NCBI RefSeq assembly: GCF_014489635.1
Contig: NZ_CP060828.1
Coordinates: 4,440,001-4,504,000, forward strand
Source: Streptomyces roseirectus
GTDB lineage: Bacteria; Actinomycetota; Actinomycetes; Streptomycetales; Streptomycetaceae
Length of the DNA stretch: 64,000 bases
Reading direction: 5' to 3'
In this document: positions 59,641 through 64,000 of the stretch, piece after piece
Numbering within the stretch: position 1 is the stretch's first letter
Layout: each line of letters opens with the position of its first letter
Notes under the pieces: model-generated
The model's database searches: none
Seen by the model: only the letters and a program-made list of their open reading frames with translations
Told to the model about the DNA's origin: nothing
Position numbers and translations under genes: made by a program

Positions 59641-59694
59641 GCTCTCAGGTCCTGCCTGTAGTCCTCGGGTCGTGCCCGTGGCTCTCGGGTCCTA
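59635..59694. repeat. 20-bp tandem repeat, 3 units, ending in the ybjN stop
   Basis: Units CCCGTAGCTCTCAGGTCCTG, CCTGTAGTCCTCGGGTCGTG and CCCGTGGCTCTCGGGTCCTA are exactly 20 bp each (59635-59654, 59655-59674, 59675-59694). The last two bases of unit three are within the stop codon of the minus-strand YbjN gene. They are the CTCTCRGGT segment of the composite element, repeated. Confidence 0.9.
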
Positions 59695-60219
59695 CTGGTC
59701 GTCCTGCGGCTTCTCCGCCTCGTCGACCTCTTCCTCCAGGCCGAGCTGTTCCACGAGCCACTTGTCGAACTCGATGGCGGCGCGGACCCAGCTGACCGTG
59801 GAGGAGACGAAGAACTCGATGTTCACGCCCGCGCCGATCAGCATCTGGGTCTCGCCGATGAGGCGGACCGTGCCGTCCTCGTGGGTGTGCGTGTAGACCT
59901 TGGGCCACAGCGTGCGGCGGTTCCAGTCGTCGATCGCCTCCAGGAGCTGGAGCTTGTCGTCGATCTGGTGGGGCCGGTCGAAGAAGGTCCGCACCGAGTA
60001 GACCTGCTGCTCGCCCTCCCCGCGGAACATGAAGTACGTGCGGAACTGCTCCCACGGCGCCGCGAGGTCGCCCTCGTCGTCGACGACGTACTTCAGCTCC
60101 ATCTGGTCGAGGAGCTGCTTCACGAGGTCCTGGTCCGGGACGACGGGGCCCGCCGGTCCTTGGGGCTGCGGCTCGGGCTGGCCCCCGAAGTTCGGAATCG
60201 AGGACGGGTCGATGCTCAC
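59692..60219 (-). CDS. YbjN domain protein
   Basis: 175 aa from GTG 60219; AAGGGA seven bases upstream. A short Pro/Gln-rich N-terminus, then the YbjN fold typical of actinobacteria: KQLLDQMELKYVVDDEGDLAAPW, RTYFMFRG, FDRPHQIDDKLQLLEAIDDWNRRTLWPKVY, LIGETQMLIGAGVNIEFF, and an acidic tail. Structurally like type III secretion chaperones; role in streptomycetes unknown. Same strand as clpB and 268 bp downstream. Confidence 0.9.
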   Translation of the reverse strand: MSIDPSSIPNFGGQPEPQPQGPAGPVVPDQDLVKQLLDQMELKYVVDDEGDLAAPWEQFRTYFMFRGEGEQQVYSVRTFFDRPHQIDDKLQLLEAIDDWNRRTLWPKVYTHTHEDGTVRLIGETQMLIGAGVNIEFFVSSTVSWVRAAIEFDKWLVEQLGLEEEVDEAEKPQDDQ

Positions 60220-60291
60220 CGTGTTTTTCCCTTCGTACGGATGCCGCCATCCTCCCCCATGCGGGGCGGGCACTGGCAACCCCCACCGGAC

Positions 60292-60314
60292 CCTGTCAGC
60301 CCTCGGCTGACAGG
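60292..60314 (-). terminator. Hairpin between clpB and ybjN
   Basis: CCTGTCAGCC-CTC-GGCTGACAGG, a perfect 10-bp stem, about 175 bases after clpB and 75 before the ybjN start. Terminator or operator. Confidence 0.55.
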
Positions 60315-60365
60315 AACCGACCGGGGCCTGAACATCGGGGGCGGGCAGAGCCCGGCGGGAGGGGC

Positions 60366-60412
60366 GGACGGCGCAGGCATTGCGGACGGCGCAGGTATTA
60401 CGGGTACTACGG
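60366..60412. repeat. Direct repeat and 9-bp pair in clpB-ybjN gap
   Basis: GGACGGCGCAGGYATTRCGG occurs twice in tandem (about 60366-60402), followed by GTATTACGG (60395-60403) and GTACTACGG (60404-60412). Confidence 0.75.
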
Positions 60413-60487
60413 CCCGCCCCTCCGCCGAACGCCCCGCCCGGCACCCCATCCCTGACTCTCCGCCCCCGACAGCCCCTACCCCTACAA

Positions 60488-63085
60488 CTACAACCGCTTC
60501 CCCGAAGCAGGCCCCACGATCAGCCCGTCCCCGAACGCGTCCACCCGCACTGTGTCCCCGTCCTTGACCTCCCCGGACAGGATCTCCTTGGCGAGCCGGT
60601 CGCCGATGGCGGTCTGGACGAGACGGCGCAGCGGCCGCGCACCGTACGCGGGGTCGTTGCCCTCGGTCGCGAGCCAGGCGAGGGCTTCCTCGGAGACCTC
60701 CAGGGTGAGCCGGCGGTCGGCGAGGCGCCGGGCGAGCCGGTCGATCTGGAGCCGCGCGATGTGCGCCAGCTCGTCCTGCGAGAGGGCGGAGAAGACGACG
60801 AGGTCGTCCAGCCGGTTCAGGAACTCCGGCTTGAAGGACGTCCGCACGACCTCCAGGACCTGCTCGCGCTTCTCGTGCTCGCTGGTGAGCGGGTCGACGA
60901 GGAACTGACTGCCCAGGTTGGACGTCAGCACCAGAATCGTGTTCCGGAAGTCGACGGTGCGGCCCTGACCATCCGTCAGGCGCCCGTCGTCCAGCACCTG
61001 GAGGAGGACGTCGAAGACCTCGGGGTGGGCCTTCTCGACCTCGTCGAGGAGGACGACGGTGTACGGGCGCCGGCGCACGGCCTCGGTGAGCTGGCCACCC
61101 TCCTCGTAGCCGACGTAGCCGGGAGGCGCGCCGACCAGCCGGGCCACGCTGTGCTTCTCGCCGTACTCGGACATGTCGATGCGGACCATCGCCCGCTCGT
61201 CGTCGAAGAGGAAGTCCGCGAGGGCCTTGGCGAGTTCGGTCTTGCCGACGCCGGTCGGACCGAGGAAGAGGAAGGACCCGGTGGGACGGTCGGGGTCGGC
61301 GATGCCCGCGCGCGAGCGCCGCACCGCGTCGGAGACCGCCTGGACCGCCTCGGTCTGGCCGATCAGACGGCGCCCCAACTCGGCTTCCATGCGCAGGAGT
61401 TTCTGGGTCTCGCCCTCCAGCAGGCGCCCGGCGGGGATGCCGGTCCAGGAGCCGACGACGTCGGCGATGTCGTCGGGGCCGACCTCCTCCTTGACCATGG
61501 TGTCGCGGGCGGCCTCCTCCTCGGCGGCCGACGCCTCCTCCAAGTCCCGTTCCAGCGTGGGGATCTCGCCGTACAGCAGCTTGGAGGCGGTGTCGAAGTC
61601 GCCGTCGCGCTGGGCGCGTTCGGCCTGGCCCCGCAACTCGTCGAGTTTTTCCTTGAGTTCACCGACCCGGTTGAGGGACTGCTTCTCCTTCTCCCAGCGG
61701 GCGTTGAGGCCGCGCAGCTCCTCCTCCTTGTCGGCGAGGTCGCGGCGCAGCCGGTCCAGGCGCTCACGGGAGGCGGCGTCGGTCTCCTTGCTGAGGGCCA
61801 GCTCCTCCATCCTCAACCGGTCGACGGCGCGCTGGAGTTCGTCGATCTCGACGGGCGAGGAGTCGATCTCCATGCGCAGCCGGGAGGCCGCCTCGTCGAC
61901 GAGGTCGATGGCCTTGTCGGGCAGGAAGCGGGAGGTGATGTAGCGGTCGGAGAGGGTCGCGGCGGCGACGAGCGCGCTGTCGGCGATCTGGACCTTGTGG
62001 TGGGCCTCGTAACGGCCCTTCAGGCCACGGAGGATGGCGATCGTGTCCTCCACCGACGGTTCGGCGACGAGGACTTGCTGGAAGCGGCGCTCCAACGCCG
62101 GGTCCTTCTCGATGCGTTCGCGGTACTCGTCGAGCGTGGTGGCGCCGACCATGCGCAGTTCGCCGCGCGCGAGCATCGGCTTGAGCATGTTGCCGGCGTC
62201 CATGGCGGAGTCGCCGCCCGCGCCGGCGCCGACGACGGTGTGCAACTCGTCGATGAACGTGATGACTTGACCGTCCGACTCCTTGATCTCGGCCAGTACG
62301 GTCTTCAGCCGCTCCTCGAACTCGCCGCGGTACTTGGCGCCCGCGACCATCGCACCGAGGTCGAGGGAGACGAGCCGCTTGTCCTTCAGGGACTCGGGGA
62401 CGTCACCCTTCACGATGCGCTGCGCGAGCCCTTCGACGACGGCCGTCTTGCCGACACCGGGCTCGCCGATGAGGACCGGGTTGTTCTTGGTGCGGCGCGA
62501 CAGCACCTGGACGACGCGGCGGATCTCCTGGTCGCGGCCGATGACCGGGTCGAGCTTGCCCTCGCGGGCGGCGGCGGTGAAGTCGGTGCCGAACTTCTCC
62601 AGCGCCTTGTACGAGCCCTCGGGGTCGGCGGAGGTGACGCGCCGGCCACCGCGCGCCTTGCGGAACGCCTCCAGCAGCTTCTTCGCGGTGGCGCCCTGCC
62701 GGGTGAGGACGTCGCCGGCCTGGCCGCCCTTGTCGGCGATGCCGATCAGCAGGTGCTCGGTGGACAGGTACTCGTCCCCGAGGTCGGCGGCGCGGCTCTG
62801 GGCGTCGGCGATCACGGCGAGCAGGTCGCGGTTGGGCTGCGGCGGGGCCACTGTGGACCCCGTAACCCTCGGGAGGGAGGCGAGGACCTGCTCCGCGCCC
62901 TGGCGCACGGCGGCCTGGTCCGCGGCGACGGCGGCCAGCAGGTCGGTGATGTTCTCGTTGTCCTGCCCGGCGAGCAGAGCCAGGAGCAGGTGTGCGGGGG
63001 TGAGATCGGGGTGCCCCTCGGACACGGCACGGCTGCTCGCCGCGTTGATCGCGTCCCGGCTCCGGTTGGTCAGCTCTGCGTCCAC
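60488..63085 (-). CDS. clpB: ATP-dependent disaggregase ClpB
   Basis: 865 aa. GTG 63085 ([16 protein letters not shown] start) follows AAGGAGGAG; the frame continues upstream into repeat DNA but lacks a start there. Clp N-domain repeats ([25 protein letters not shown]), first Walker A GEPGVGKT (207-214) and Walker B-type SLDLGAMV..., the middle coiled coil (about 400-530, rich in Glu/Arg/Leu), second Walker [11 protein letters not shown], and the sensor GARPLRR near the end. Dissolves protein aggregates with DnaK. An HspR box lies upstream. Confidence 0.97.
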   Translation of the reverse strand: MDAELTNRSRDAINAASSRAVSEGHPDLTPAHLLLALLAGQDNENITDLLAAVAADQAAVRQGAEQVLASLPRVTGSTVAPPQPNRDLLAVIADAQSRAADLGDEYLSTEHLLIGIADKGGQAGDVLTRQGATAKKLLEAFRKARGGRRVTSADPEGSYKALEKFGTDFTAAAREGKLDPVIGRDQEIRRVVQVLSRRTKNNPVLIGEPGVGKTAVVEGLAQRIVKGDVPESLKDKRLVSLDLGAMVAGAKYRGEFEERLKTVLAEIKESDGQVITFIDELHTVVGAGAGGDSAMDAGNMLKPMLARGELRMVGATTLDEYRERIEKDPALERRFQQVLVAEPSVEDTIAILRGLKGRYEAHHKVQIADSALVAAATLSDRYITSRFLPDKAIDLVDEAASRLRMEIDSSPVEIDELQRAVDRLRMEELALSKETDAASRERLDRLRRDLADKEEELRGLNARWEKEKQSLNRVGELKEKLDELRGQAERAQRDGDFDTASKLLYGEIPTLERDLEEASAAEEEAARDTMVKEEVGPDDIADVVGSWTGIPAGRLLEGETQKLLRMEAELGRRLIGQTEAVQAVSDAVRRSRAGIADPDRPTGSFLFLGPTGVGKTELAKALADFLFDDERAMVRIDMSEYGEKHSVARLVGAPPGYVGYEEGGQLTEAVRRRPYTVVLLDEVEKAHPEVFDVLLQVLDDGRLTDGQGRTVDFRNTILVLTSNLGSQFLVDPLTSEHEKREQVLEVVRTSFKPEFLNRLDDLVVFSALSQDELAHIARLQIDRLARRLADRRLTLEVSEEALAWLATEGNDPAYGARPLRRLVQTAIGDRLAKEILSGEVKDGDTVRVDAFGDGLIVGPASGKRL

Positions 63086-63113
63086 GGTCGGGGTCTCCTC
63101 CTTGCGTCCTGGA

Positions 63114-63177
63114 GTACTACGGGTACTACGGGTACTACGGGCCTTAGCAGGTACTACGGGTACTACGGGCATGACGG
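63114..63177. repeat. 9-bp array (5 perfect units + 1 variant) in clpB leader
   Basis: GTACTACGG three times (63114-63140), a 10-bp spacer, GTACTACGG twice (63151-63168), then GCATGACGG. It lies between the clpB ribosome site (about 63090-63100) and the HspR box (63215-63235), so it is probably transcribed as 5' leader. It is the cleanest array in the window. Confidence 0.92.
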
Positions 63178-63214
63178 GTGCGAACTTGTTGCTGACTAGA
63201 GCAACGTCCACAAA

Positions 63215-63235
63215 GTTGAGTCTATTCCACTCAAG
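63215..63235. promoter_or_regulatory. HAIR element (HspR operator)
   Basis: GTTGAGT-CTATTCC-ACTCAAG matches the HAIR consensus CTTGAGT-N7-ACTCAAG with one difference. HspR represses the dnaK operon, clpB and lon in streptomycetes through this box; the present copy is in the divergent gap of clpB and the PPOX-fold gene and may affect both. Confidence 0.9.
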
Positions 63236-63267
63236 GTGGAGCGGGGAGGGAATCCGCCGGGAGCGGC

Positions 63268-63273
63268 TAGATT
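63268..63273 (+). promoter_or_regulatory. -10 hexamer of a probably leaderless transcript
   Basis: TAGATT ends six bases before ATG 63280; a transcript would start at or near the ATG. No ribosome site precedes the start. Confidence 0.5.
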
Positions 63274-63279
63274 CACGCC

Positions 63280-63693
63280 ATGGCAGCCCACCCCCAGGAC
63301 CTGGACGCACCGGACCCCGCCTACCTCGACTTCTGGCGCGAATACCACCTGTGCACCCTCACGACACCACGACCCGACGGCACCCCGCACGTCGTACCCG
63401 TAGGGGTCACCTACGACCCCGAGAACCGGCTCGCACGAGTGATCGCGAGCCGGGGCAGCAGGAAGGTGCGCAACGTGCTGGCCGCCGGAGAACAGGGGGC
63501 ACTCGTCGCCGTCTGCCAGGTGGACCGGGCACGCTGGGCGACGCTGGAGGGGCGGGCCGTCGTCCGCGGCGAGCCGGAGCGGGTGGCCGACGCCGAGCGG
63601 CGTTACGCCGAGCGGTACGGACGGACGCCGTCACCGAACCCCGAGCGCGTGGTGATCGAGATCACACTGACGCGAGCCATGGGGCGAGGGTGA
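63280..63693 (+). CDS. PPOX-fold flavin/F420-dependent oxidoreductase
   Basis: 137 aa. Split-barrel (pyridoxamine 5'-phosphate oxidase-like) fold: [29 protein letters not shown] (cofactor-facing strands), [36 protein letters not shown]. The F420-dependent PPOX class in actinobacteria is a good match; flavin use cannot be excluded. Divergent from clpB, sharing the HAIR box region, so heat induction is possible. Confidence 0.85.
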   Translation: MAAHPQDLDAPDPAYLDFWREYHLCTLTTPRPDGTPHVVPVGVTYDPENRLARVIASRGSRKVRNVLAAGEQGALVAVCQVDRARWATLEGRAVVRGEPERVADAERRYAERYGRTPSPNPERVVIEITLTRAMGRG

Positions 63694-63777
63694 CCCCGAG
63701 AACTCCCTGAGGGTGCGGAGGCGGTTTCCAGCCATCCGGGAGATCGCCGCACATCATGAAATGTCGGCACAAAACAC

Positions 63778-63814
63778 AGCGGCGTCACCGTGTTCAGGTC
63801 ACGGTGACGCCGCT
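63778..63814 (+). terminator. Terminator after PPOX gene
   Basis: AGCGGCGTCACCGTG and CACGGTGACGCCGCT form a perfect 15-bp stem with a seven-base loop, the strongest hairpin in the window. It can also terminate a minus-strand gene entering from the right edge. Confidence 0.9.
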
Positions 63815-63859
63815 GCGGGGGGAAGCACCTGAGCGATCTTTTACGACGGGGGAATCGCG

Positions 63860-63955
63860 TCAGGCACTGCGGGGGGTGGCTGAAACAGTCCGCGAGGTGG
63901 GGGGCTCCGCGTCCGTCAGCCGGTGGTCTCGTCGATCAAGGTTCACAAAAATCAT
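63860..63955 (-). CDS. Possible small ORF at right edge
   Basis: 31 codons from ATG 63955, with GGTACGGA just upstream: MIFVNLDRRDHRLTDAEPPT, then SRTVSATPRSA. It lies on the minus strand ahead of the hairpin at 63778-63814. Too short to judge by codon bias; could be a leader peptide, a stand-alone small protein, or chance. Confidence 0.3.
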   Translation of the reverse strand: MIFVNLDRRDHRLTDAEPPTSRTVSATPRSA

Positions 63956-64000
63956 TCCGTACCGGATGGCACACTGCACCGGCTGCGGCGCGCCCCGCGG

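Noticed and set aside
63114..63177. CRISPR-like appearance of repeated units
   Set aside because: Unit is 9 bp without unique spacers of regular length, and no cas genes are present.
60380..63199. 939-aa open frame opposite clpB
   Set aside because: Antisense shadow of clpB.

Overview
The window is a chromosomal stretch of a Streptomyces or very close relative. The G+C content is very high, with G/C-rich third codon positions, GTG/TTG starts behind GGAGG-type ribosome sites, Tat signals, WhiJ/Scr1-type XRE + DUF397 modules, an HspR (HAIR) box at clpB, and the core order purA ... fba-pyrE ... clpB. There is no integrase, transposase, tRNA, rRNA or CRISPR array; it reads as core chromosome with short accessory islands.

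Layout. 0-4 kb: a SLATT-type 2TM protein preceded by a 14-bp minisatellite, then a CseA/CseB/CseC-like lipoprotein-regulator-kinase operon (minus) without a sigma factor. 4-7 kb: a secreted guanyl-type RNase with its barstar inhibitor, and a Tat-exported M28 peptidase. 6.8-19.4 kb: a membrane-anchored PstS-like protein, a Ser/Thr kinase with an extracellular domain, a LuxR regulator divergent from an amidohydrolase, a class III aminotransferase, a GntR regulator overlapping a glycosyltransferase-membrane fusion, and a conserved hypothetical. 19.4-29.4 kb: 5'-nucleotidase, a diacylglycerol-kinase-like protein with a collagen-like insert, purA, an APC permease, and a GbsR/MarR regulator divergent from an ABC exporter. 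29.5-37 kb: P450, NlpC/P60 protein, then two adjacent XRE/DUF397/DUF6879 modules of visibly lower G+C. 37-44 kb: two paralogous NarL/DesK-type two-component systems coupled to an acyltransferase and an alpha/beta hydrolase. 44.3-47.5 kb: tryptophan-to-anthranilate (kynurenine) genes. 47.7-56.7 kb: DUF3151, a secreted beta-propeller protein, fba, pyrE, an aldose-epimerase-like gene, an SRPBCC protein, a membrane spermidine-synthase-like protein and DUF2617. 57-64 kb: a Gly/Cys/His-rich anchored protein, an aminotransferase, a decayed mannosyltransferase pseudogene, YbjN, clpB with its HspR operator, and a PPOX-fold protein.

The most unusual feature is distributed. Intergenic DNA, gene 3' ends and some coding tails carry a family of short repeats. 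One is a 9-bp unit (GTACTACGG / CCGTAGTAC) in arrays of 1-8 copies at some twenty places. A second segment, close to CTCTCRGGTCGTACGGG, often leads into it. A third type is a 13-14-bp minisatellite at two far-apart loci. Several arrays start within a few bases of a stop codon or contain it. In the first kinase gene the array is in frame and encodes Gly-X-Thr tripeptides; another lies in the presumed 5' leader of clpB. I do not recognise this family from described elements, and it is the best candidate here for something undescribed.

All coordinates, starts and motifs were read by eye. Family names come from motif recognition, not from database searches.
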